Shown: piece after piece, positions 6,069 to 11,460 of the stretch
Layout of the letters: each line of letters opens with the position of its first letter
Numbering within the stretch: the first letter of the stretch is position 1
NCBI GenBank assembly: GCA_021778785.1
Contig: JAJYBX010000024.1
Span: 1 to 11,460 of the forward strand
From: Acidobacteriota bacterium
Lineage (GTDB): Bacteria; Acidobacteriota; Holophagae; Holophagales; Holophagaceae
DNA length: 11,460 bases
Direction: 5' to 3'
Notes under the pieces: model-generated
The model's database searches: none
What the model was told of the DNA's origin: nothing
The model's input: only the letters and a program-made list of their open reading frames with translations
Made by a program: the position numbers and the translations under genes

Positions 6069-7298
6069 ATGGGCCGGGGCCTTCCCGGGGCCATCCGGGC
6101 CTGGGGGTTGGGGATCGCCGCCCTCCTGGCCCTGCTCCTGGGACCCCTCCTCCTGTTCCCGACGCCCCTCGGGCGGCTGGCCGAGGCCTGGGCCGGCCTG
6201 CTCATTCTGGCCCTCTGGTTCTATGTGGCGGCCTCCTTCGTGGGCCTCATGGCGAGGGCGACCACGCCGCCGCTGGCCCTGCTGGAGCGGGGCCTCCGGA
6301 TCTGGGTGGCCCGGTTCGCCCCGGAGCCCGAGGCCCTGTGGCTCCTCTGGGCCCGCCACGCCCACCACCCCGATCAGGCCTGGTGGTGCCTCGATCGGGC
6401 CGTGCGCCTGGGCGGCGCCGAAGCCATCTTCCAGGAGGGACTGGCCTACCTGGAGGGCGGGCTGGGTCCCGGCGGCGACATCGGCGGCGTCCAGCGCCTG
6501 GGGCGGGCGGCGCGGCGGGGTCATCCCGAGGCTGCCTTCCGCTACGCGGAGGCGCTGCGGACGGGCCACGGGGTGCCGGCGGATCCGGCCGAGGCCGAGG
6601 CCTGGTACCGCCGCGCCGCCACTGCGGGCTTCGGCCCCGCGGCGGCCTGGCTGGCCCGGGCCTGCGAGTCGGGGGACGGCATGGCGATCGATCCGGAGGA
6701 GGCCCGGCGCTGGTCCGGGGTCGCGGCCCGGCTGGCGCCGCACCCGCCCCTGAGCCGCAGCCTCCTGCGCCACGATGCGGCCCCGGAGGATCCCCTCGTG
6801 CGGCTGGGCGGGCACCTCGCCGGGCGGGTGGAGGCGGCGGCGGACCGGGCGGTGGCCCATCCCGCCGGGCGCTGGATCCTGCTCCTGGGACTGGTCCTGC
6901 TGGCCGGGCTGGCCCTGGTCACGGTGGGCGCCTTCTTCTGGGCCGGTTCCTCGGGCCTCCACCACCTGCCGCTGCTCATGCTCGCCCCGCCGGCCCTGGC
7001 GCTGGCCTGGCAGGCCTGGCGGCTGCGCCGGGAAGGCCCCACGCGCCGCCGGGACCGGCTCCGGGAAGCCGCCGAGGCCGGAGACCCGGAGGCCTGCTTC
7101 CGGCTGGGCCAGGCCTTCCTCCGCGGCGATGCGCACCGGCCGAAGGATGACCTCAGCGCGGCCCTGTGGTTCCGGAAGGCCGCGGAGGGCGGGCACCGGG
7201 AGGCCATGCGGGCCCTGGCGGAGGCCTATCGGGGGGGCCATGGCGTCCTGCGGGATCCCCGGGCGGCCGCCCGCTGGGAGGCGGCGGCGGGGAACTGA
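6069..7298 (+). CDS. Membrane protein with two blocks of Sel1-like repeats
   Basis: A 409-residue protein with an unusual layout: two hydrophobic segments (about 12-30, 39-61), a soluble part with Sel1-like (TPR-related) repeats, two more hydrophobic segments (about 269-292, 299-317), and a C-terminal soluble part with further repeats. In the first block a degenerate unit near 116-150 is followed by clearer ones at about 151-186 (AAFRYAEALRTGHGV...AWYRRAATAG) and 187-222. In the second, units lie at about 339-375 (ACFRLGQAFLRG...LWFRKAAEGG) and 376-408. Sel1 repeats are protein-binding scaffolds, so an adaptor role in the envelope is likely; no enzymatic motif is seen. With four TM segments and both ends on the same side, both repeat blocks would face the same compartment. 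It follows the TlpA-like gene after one base and has only a weak ribosome site, suggesting coupled translation. Confidence 0.85.
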   Translation: MGRGLPGAIRAWGLGIAALLALLLGPLLLFPTPLGRLAEAWAGLLILALWFYVAASFVGLMARATTPPLALLERGLRIWVARFAPEPEALWLLWARHAHHPDQAWWCLDRAVRLGGAEAIFQEGLAYLEGGLGPGGDIGGVQRLGRAARRGHPEAAFRYAEALRTGHGVPADPAEAEAWYRRAATAGFGPAAAWLARACESGDGMAIDPEEARRWSGVAARLAPHPPLSRSLLRHDAAPEDPLVRLGGHLAGRVEAAADRAVAHPAGRWILLLGLVLLAGLALVTVGAFFWAGSSGLHHLPLLMLAPPALALAWQAWRLRREGPTRRRDRLREAAEAGDPEACFRLGQAFLRGDAHRPKDDLSAALWFRKAAEGGHREAMRALAEAYRGGHGVLRDPRAAARWEAAAGN

Positions 7299-7351
7299 GG
7301 CGGGGTTCAACTTCCGGACCTGGCCATCCGATGGTTGGGTACGGAGGCTCC

Positions 7352-7858
7352 ATGTCCCGCGCCTGGTCCGGTCTGCTGCTGGTCGCCGCCCTGCTGGGCT
7401 GCCGGGAGGAGCCCCGCCGCGTCGAGAACGCGAACCTGGGCATCGCCGCCACCTTCCCCGGCGAACCGAAGCTCCATCGTCATACGGAGCCCGGTCCCTA
7501 CGGCGACGTGGAATGGTTCGACCTGGCCATGAACCCGGCGGGGCGGCTGGACGAGACCTTCTCCGTGGCCGTGGGCAACCTCCCCCCGGGGGACCAGGGC
7601 GGCACCACGCCCCGGGAGATCCTGGGCACCTTCCAGAACTGGCTCACCTACCGCCTGGGCCCCCTGGCACGGACGGATCTGCCCGCGGCGAAGGGCCCCG
7701 GCTTCCGCTACCGCGTGAACCTGGTGAACGGCGGCGTGGCCGAGGGCATCGTCGTCTACCGCTCCGGCCGGATGTACCACGCCCAGGCCATCATGCCCAA
7801 GGCCGACGATCCCGACACCCGCACCTTCCTGGACGGGTTCGAGGTCACGGCCCGCTGA
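7352..7858 (+). CDS. Small lipoprotein of unknown function
   Basis: A 168-residue protein with a lipoprotein signal: MSRAWSGLLLVAALLGC, with LLGC as the lipobox and Cys17 as the lipidated residue. The mature part runs NLGIAATFPGEPKLHRH, then a serine- and proline-poor core, and ends MYHAQAIMPKADDPD and FLDGFEV. The pattern (F-PG-P near the start, an R-Y core, a short 'xxYHAQxxxP' strand and FLDGF at the end) recalls a loose class of small exported domains seen in several soil phyla; that resemblance is from memory and gives no function. GGAGG (7343-7347) precedes the ATG by 4 nt. It lies 53 bp after the Sel1 gene on the same strand and may belong to its operon. Its last 14 bases overlap the end of the convergent HAD gene. 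Confidence 0.8.
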   Translation: MSRAWSGLLLVAALLGCREEPRRVENANLGIAATFPGEPKLHRHTEPGPYGDVEWFDLAMNPAGRLDETFSVAVGNLPPGDQGGTTPREILGTFQNWLTYRLGPLARTDLPAAKGPGFRYRVNLVNGGVAEGIVVYRSGRMYHAQAIMPKADDPDTRTFLDGFEVTAR

Positions 7859-8483
7859 GGAGGGCCTCCACGGCCTGCACCAGGTGGTCGGCCTCGGAAC
7901 CGGGGTCCAGGGCGGGATGCTCCCCGGGCACGGCGCCGCCGATCCCCAGGAAGGGCACGCCCGCGGCCCGGGCCGCGGCCAGGTCGTGGGGACGGTCCCC
8001 CACGTAGAGGTGCGGTCCGGGGCAGCCCTCCAGGGCCCGGCGGATGAGCCCCGCGCGGTCGTGGCCGGGCAGGGAGCCCAGGCGGGGGATGGCCGGATCC
8101 ACGCCCAGGGCCTCCGCCTTGAAGGCCAGCAGGGCCGGGGCGTTGCCGGAGACCAGCCAGACCCGGTGGCGCGCGGCCAGCCGGTGGAGGCCCGCCAGGA
8201 TGCCGGCGTAGGCCGCCGGTTCCAGGCCGCCGGGGGCGAAGGCGGCCTGGAACCGGGCCACGCAGGCCCGTTCGTAGTCGGCGTAGCCGGCTTCCGTCAG
8301 GGGGAGGCCGAAGCGCATCCGGTGCAGCTCGTCCACGATCTCCCAGTCGGTGGAGCCCGCGCAGCGGCCCAACTCCTCCGCCGTGGGCGCCCCGCCCCAG
8401 AGGCCGCCCAGGGCCTCCCGGAGCAGCACGAAACCCGAGCTGAAGTGGCCGAGGGTCCCGTCCAGGTCGAAGCAGAGCGGCAT
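7845..8483 (-). CDS. HAD-superfamily hydrolase, phosphoglycolate phosphatase-like
   Basis: A 212-residue cytoplasmic phosphatase of the haloacid dehalogenase superfamily. Motif I is FDLDGTL (nucleophile Asp6, acid/base Asp8); motif II is the serine in WLVSGN (Ser112); motif III would be Arg143 in GHDRAGLI, where lysine is more common; motif IV is VGDRPHDLAAARAAG (Asp163, Asp167). An alpha-helical cap of about 70 residues between motifs I and II makes it a C1-type HAD, like Gph, PhnX or beta-phosphoglucomutase. The likely substrate is a small phosphate ester, with phosphoglycolate the best guess but not provable; pyrophosphatase (PpaX) or nucleotidase activity is possible. The ATG at 8483 has GAGGA 7 nt before it. 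It is divergent from the exported-protein gene at 8585 and overlaps the lipoprotein gene's end by 14 bp. Confidence 0.85.
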   Translation of the reverse strand: MPLCFDLDGTLGHFSSGFVLLREALGGLWGGAPTAEELGRCAGSTDWEIVDELHRMRFGLPLTEAGYADYERACVARFQAAFAPGGLEPAAYAGILAGLHRLAARHRVWLVSGNAPALLAFKAEALGVDPAIPRLGSLPGHDRAGLIRRALEGCPGPHLYVGDRPHDLAAARAAGVPFLGIGGAVPGEHPALDPGSEADHLVQAVEALLSGP

Positions 8484-8584
8484 GGGCCTGTCCTCAGGGT
8501 GGATGCGAGCCGCGACGGAGGCAAGCCGCGCCCATGGCCCAGGATCGCACGGGATGGCATGCTCGAAGGAGAAGGTGTTCCTTG

Positions 8585-9181
8585 ATGCGCTCCCGGCTCC
8601 TCGTCCTCCTCCTGGCCTGCACCCTGCCCGCCGCGGCGGAGGATGGCCTCCGCTACCGGTTCCAGGTGTGGATGCGCGGGGGGAGCGGGCCCCTGGAGAC
8701 CCGCTTCAGCCTCCGCCCAGCCCCGGGCACCACCAGCCACAACCGCGTGAAGAAGCCCCGCATGGCCGCCTGGCGCCTGGAGGCCCTGCGCAGCCAGGGC
8801 ACGCCCTACGCCCAGGCCATGCTGCTGGCCCGGGCCGAGCGCCTGCTCTACCTCTCGGGCCCCGCGCCCCAGACGCGGCGGGAGCCCATCTTCCTCCGGT
8901 TCGGAACCCGCAGCCTCCCGGTCTGGAGCCTGCGCCTGCCCCAGGGCCTGGACGCCTCCGGCGTGATGGTGGAGGTGGGGCCGGATCTCCTGGCCCTCTG
9001 CGACCTCAGCGTGCGGTTCGCCCAGGGCGACGTGGCGCGGATGGAACTGCACCTCGAAGGCCTGGATGGCACAACCTCCCTGAGGCCCGCGGAGGATGGC
9101 ACCGCCCTCCTGAGCACCCTGGGCCTCTGGTCCCGGAATCCCCAGGGGGAGGCCACCCCGGCGGTGGAAACCGTCCGTTAG
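8585..9181 (+). CDS. Exported protein of unknown function
   Basis: A 198-residue protein not recognised. It opens with MRSRLLVLLLACTLPAAAEDG, a classic Sec signal peptide with predicted cleavage after AAA (about residue 17); the cysteine in LLLACTLP is not in lipobox position relative to a plausible cut, though a lipoprotein reading cannot be fully excluded. The mature part begins with beta-like strands (RYRFQVWMR, LETRFSLRP), has a central helical stretch (MAAWRLEALRSQ...AQAMLLARAERLLYL), and ends in strand-like repeats with LHLEGLDGTTSLRP. No catalytic motif is apparent. The start at the ATG is chosen for the signal peptide; GAAGG lies 9 nt upstream. It precedes purF by 44 bp on the same strand, but a -10-like TATCCT in the gap suggests purF has its own promoter. 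Confidence 0.75.
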   Translation: MRSRLLVLLLACTLPAAAEDGLRYRFQVWMRGGSGPLETRFSLRPAPGTTSHNRVKKPRMAAWRLEALRSQGTPYAQAMLLARAERLLYLSGPAPQTRREPIFLRFGTRSLPVWSLRLPQGLDASGVMVEVGPDLLALCDLSVRFAQGDVARMELHLEGLDGTTSLRPAEDGTALLSTLGLWSRNPQGEATPAVETVR

Positions 9182-9201
9182 GAGCCGGGCCCGCCGGGGC
9201 T

Positions 9202-9223
9202 TATCCTGGAGGACTCGGAGGAG
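9202..9223 (+). promoter_or_regulatory. Candidate -10 element and ribosome site for purF
   Basis: TATCCT (9202-9207) is a plausible -10 hexamer, with no convincing -35 at 17 bp. It predicts a 5' leader of only ~12 nt, which holds the strong Shine-Dalgarno GGAGGAG (9217-9223) just before the ATG at 9226. I see no PurR operator or purine riboswitch in this 44-bp gap. Confidence 0.35.
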
Positions 9224-9225
9224 CC

Positions 9226-10593
9226 ATGCCGTTCAGGGACGAGTGCGGGGTGTTCGGGATCGCCCCCCAGGCCGAGGCGGCCCGCCAGACCTACCTGGGG
9301 CTCTACGCGCTCCAGCACCGGGGGCAGGAGGCCGCGGGCATCTGCTCCGGCGACGCGGAGGGCCTCCACCTCCACAAGGCCCTGGGCTACGTGGCGGACG
9401 TGTTCTCCGAGACGGTCCTGGACGCCCTGCCCGGGGACGCCGCCATCGGGCACACCCGCTACTCCACCACCGGCGGCAACGTGGCCTCCGCGGCCCACCC
9501 CTTCCTCATCCACGGGCGTTTCGGCCAGGTGGCCCTCTGCCACAACGGCAACCTCACCAACACCGAGGCGCTGCGCGCCCGCCTCATCGCCGACGGCCAC
9601 ACCTTCACCAGCCCCTCCGACTCGGAGGTGCTGCTGGCCCTCATCAACCGGGCCCAGGCGGACACGCTGGAGGACGCCGTGGTCGCGGCCCTCCGCGAGG
9701 CCGAGGGCGCCTATTCGCTCCTGATCCTCACCGAGGACGCCATGCTGGCGGCGCGCGATCCCCACGGCTTCCGCCCCCTGGCCATGGGCCGCATGGGGGG
9801 GACCACCGTGTTCAGCTCCGAGACCTGCGCCTTCGACCTGGTGGGGGCCGCCTATGTCCGCGACGTGGAGCCCGGCGAGATGGTGATCGTCCCCCGGCAG
9901 GGCGGCGAGGCCCGCTCCCGCTTCCCCCTGCCCAGGGTGCAGCCGAAGCCCTGCGTGTTCGAGCACATCTACTTCGCGCGTCCCGATTCGCTCGTCTACG
10001 GCCAGAGCGTGATGGCGGCCCGGCGCGAGATGGGCCGGCTCCTGGCCCGCCGGCACCCCGTGGAGGCCGACCTGGTGGTGCCCGTGCCCGACAGCGGCGT
10101 GAGCGCGGCCCTGGGCTACTCCGAGGAATCGGGCATCCCCTTCGACTTCGGCATCATCCGCAACCACTACGTGGGCCGCACCTTCATCGAGCCGAAGCAG
10201 CACATCCGCAGCTTCGGCGTGAAGGTGAAGCTCAACCCCGTGCGCCACCTCCTCGAGGGCAAGCGCGTGGTGCTGGTGGATGACAGCATCGTGCGCGGCA
10301 CCACCAGCAAGAAGATCGTCCAGATGGTGCGCGAGGCCGGGGCCCGGGAGGTCCACCTGCGCATCGCCTGCCCGCCCACCACCCACTCCTGCTTCTACGG
10401 CATCGACACCCCCAAGCGGCAGCACCTCATCGCCTCGTACATGCCCCTCGAGGAGATCCGCGCCTTCGTGGAGGCCGACACCCTCGGCTACCTCGCCATG
10501 GAGGACCTCCAGGCCAGCGTCGGCGACGATGGCCGGGGCTTCTGCTACGCCTGCTTCACTGGCGACTATCCGGTGCTCCCCGAGACGAAATAG
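9226..10593 (+). CDS. purF: Amidophosphoribosyltransferase (Fe-S, Bacillus type)
   Basis: First committed enzyme of purine synthesis: PRPP plus glutamine gives phosphoribosylamine, glutamate and PPi. The 455-residue protein has an N-terminal Ntn glutaminase domain with nucleophile Cys7 in DECGVFGI, preceded by a six-residue segment (MPFRDE) that should be removed as a propeptide; GHTRYST (75-81) and CHNGNL (105-110) are its substrate-binding motifs. The C-terminal phosphoribosyltransferase domain has the PRPP loop VVLVDDSIVRGTT (348-360). Cys243, Cys389, Cys440 and Cys443 match in place the four 4Fe-4S ligands of B. subtilis PurF, so this is the oxygen-sensitive cluster-bearing class, not the E. 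coli type. Start fixed by the GGAGGAG ribosome site and the position of Cys7. No other pur gene is in the window. Cytoplasmic; in family members, inhibited by purine nucleotides. Confidence 0.97.
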   Translation: MPFRDECGVFGIAPQAEAARQTYLGLYALQHRGQEAAGICSGDAEGLHLHKALGYVADVFSETVLDALPGDAAIGHTRYSTTGGNVASAAHPFLIHGRFGQVALCHNGNLTNTEALRARLIADGHTFTSPSDSEVLLALINRAQADTLEDAVVAALREAEGAYSLLILTEDAMLAARDPHGFRPLAMGRMGGTTVFSSETCAFDLVGAAYVRDVEPGEMVIVPRQGGEARSRFPLPRVQPKPCVFEHIYFARPDSLVYGQSVMAARREMGRLLARRHPVEADLVVPVPDSGVSAALGYSEESGIPFDFGIIRNHYVGRTFIEPKQHIRSFGVKVKLNPVRHLLEGKRVVLVDDSIVRGTTSKKIVQMVREAGAREVHLRIACPPTTHSCFYGIDTPKRQHLIASYMPLEEIRAFVEADTLGYLAMEDLQASVGDDGRGFCYACFTGDYPVLPETK

Positions 10594-10596
10594 GCC

Positions 10597-11292
10597 TCAG
10601 GGGACCAGGCTGCAGCGCGTCGTATCCCGGGAGCTGAAGGCCTTGCCCAGTGCCGAACCCTGGACCTCGGCCGTCTCGTCAAGCAGCAGCAGCCGGTTCT
10701 GCGCCCGCTGGAACCGGCGGTGGATCTCGATCTTCGTCCACACGCTGGCGAAGAGCAGCACCCGGGCGCGGACCTCGATGTGCTGGTCCATGGCCAGGGG
10801 CAGGTTGTCCGGGCCGATCCAGACCGTGGCCTCGTGCTCGGCCTGCTTGACGTGGCTTCGCGCCTCCGCGTCCAGATTCAGGTCCAGGGCCAGTTTGAGG
10901 CGCCGGACCGGGCGGCCCTCGCGGGTCTCGGCCTTCTCCTCGAGCAGCTTCGCCTTGCCCAATTGCTCCAGGAGCTCCTCCCCTGGGCGCAGGGCCTCGC
11001 GGAAGTCGCCGGAGTCCTTCCGGTCCGCCCCCTTGTCTCCCGATCCCTTGCGGCGCTCCGCCGGGCGGCTGTCCTCGAGGACGCGGGTCCCCCCGGGCCC
11101 GTCCTCCACCAGGGCCGTCCGGTGCTCCACCTGCTCCTTGCCCTCCTCGAGCTCCCGGCCGTCCTCCTCGATCCTCACGTGGACCTTCGCGGGGGCGGGG
11201 AGGGCCTTGAGGGCGGCCTTGAGATCTGCGAGCCCGTCGGCATGGAGCAGGGGCCCCAGCAGGGCCAGGGCGAGGGGGAGGCTGGGGCGCAT
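10597..11292 (-). CDS. Exported charged protein of unknown function
   Basis: A 231-residue protein I do not recognise. It starts MRPSLPLALALLGPLLHADG, a Sec signal peptide with likely cleavage after HA (about residue 18); the longer reading from 11364 adds 24 non-signal residues and is rejected. An N-terminal region (20-70) is rich in K, E and A; residues ~75-100 are a very hydrophilic, low-complexity stretch (RPAERRKGSGDKGADRKDSG). The C-terminal ~110 residues look beta-rich, with LKLALDLNLDAEAR, ATVWIGPDNLPLAMDQHIEV and VWTKIEIHRRF. That pattern recalls periplasmic lipid- or lipoprotein-binding domains of LolA/RseB shape, but this is a weak inference. GGAG stands about 6 nt before the ATG at 11292. 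It converges on purF with only three bases between the stops. Its upstream neighbour starts divergently at 11363. Confidence 0.72.
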   Translation of the reverse strand: MRPSLPLALALLGPLLHADGLADLKAALKALPAPAKVHVRIEEDGRELEEGKEQVEHRTALVEDGPGGTRVLEDSRPAERRKGSGDKGADRKDSGDFREALRPGEELLEQLGKAKLLEEKAETREGRPVRRLKLALDLNLDAEARSHVKQAEHEATVWIGPDNLPLAMDQHIEVRARVLLFASVWTKIEIHRRFQRAQNRLLLLDETAEVQGSALGKAFSSRDTTRCSLVP

Positions 11293-11362
11293 GGGGGCTC
11301 CGGGGATGGAGAACCTACGCGGAAGGGGGACCCGGGGTTGAGTCCCGTGGTTAGCTGGAGGC

Positions 11363-11460
11363 ATGTCCGGCTCCGGCCCCAGCGGCTCCCCCCAGGCGAA
11401 GTTCGAGGATGGCCTCCGCCTCCTGGCGGCGGCCCTGGCCCTGGAACTGGACCACCGGAA
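11363..11460 (+). CDS. Start of an unidentified gene, cut by the window end
   Basis: From the ATG at 11363 the frame stays open to the window edge (32 codons), reading MSGSGPSGSPQAKFEDG then an alanine/leucine-rich helix and ELDHR. Too little is present for a family call; the start looks cytoplasmic, with no signal peptide. The upstream stop at 11339-11341 and the lack of another start fix this ATG if the gene is real. GGAGG (11357-11361) is only one base from the ATG, too close for normal ribosome binding, so initiation may be unusual or leaderless. It is divergent from the exported-protein gene at 11292. Confidence 0.5.
   Translation, partial: MSGSGPSGSPQAKFEDGLRLLAAALALELDHR

Noticed and set aside
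5435..6205. In-frame upstream extension of sseA
   Set aside because: It reads antisense through the TlpA-like gene; the rhodanese domain begins at the ATG at 5434.
5898..7310. Minus-strand 470-codon frame opposite the Sel1 gene
   Set aside because: Gly/Gln/Pro/Arg-rich shadow; Sel1 motifs and TM segments are on the plus strand.
7299..7351. Possible terminator between the Sel1 and lipoprotein genes
   Set aside because: Only a tiny CCATC/GATGG dyad is present, with no stem long enough for termination; read-through is more likely.
8484..8584. TTGCCT-17 bp-CACCCT promoter for the HAD gene
   Set aside because: The hexamers are near random expectation; the 101-bp gap must hold divergent promoters, but I cannot place them with confidence.
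9178..10425. Minus-strand 415-codon frame opposite purF
   Set aside because: Shadow frame with His/Gly/Val bias; purF motifs are unmistakable on the other strand.
10280..11341. Plus-strand frame overlapping the end of purF and the exported protein
   Set aside because: Ser/Arg-rich translation and overlap with two better-supported genes.
1..11460. tRNA genes, CRISPR arrays, insertion sequences, toxin or defence modules
   Set aside because: Looked for on both strands; no cloverleaf-like clusters, repeated spacers, transposase motifs or terminal repeats were seen.

Overview
The window is gene-dense, GC-rich (about 70% by eye) bacterial chromosome with ordinary housekeeping and accessory genes. 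I see no phage, transposon, CRISPR, tRNA or rRNA feature. The mix of genes (an Fe-S, Bacillus-type PurF outside a pur operon, a divergent RsmH outside the dcw cluster, many small secreted orphans, Sel1 repeats) would fit an Acidobacteriota lineage such as Holophagae. That placement is inference from gene style, not a database match.

Left part (1-3316): the 3' part of rocD (ornithine aminotransferase) converges on a divergent, N-terminally extended rsmH-type rRNA methyltransferase. A small exported protein is divergent from rsmH. It meets, with no bases between stop codons, a soluble diguanylate cyclase with an N-terminal zinc-binding CZB domain (DgcZ-like).

Middle (3402-7858): an sseA-type sulfurtransferase and an MFS exporter form a translationally coupled minus-strand pair (ATGA overlap). 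A 75-bp divergent region separates them from a plus-strand run: a membrane-anchored TlpA-like thioredoxin, then (1-nt gap) a four-TM protein with two blocks of Sel1-like repeats, then a small lipoprotein. The divergent region holds a 12-bp perfect palindrome, and a -10-like element placed so that sseA mRNA would be leaderless.

Right part (7845-11460): a phosphoglycolate-phosphatase-like HAD hydrolase overlaps the lipoprotein gene tail to tail. An exported protein of unknown function precedes purF on the plus strand, purF converges on another exported unknown protein, and the window ends in the first 32 codons of an unidentified plus-strand gene.

No multi-gene system of a clearly new kind is visible. 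The observations most worth checking are the RsmH variant, the probable leaderless promoters, the CZB-GGDEF enzyme with an intact inhibitory site, and the TlpA/Sel1/lipoprotein cassette.
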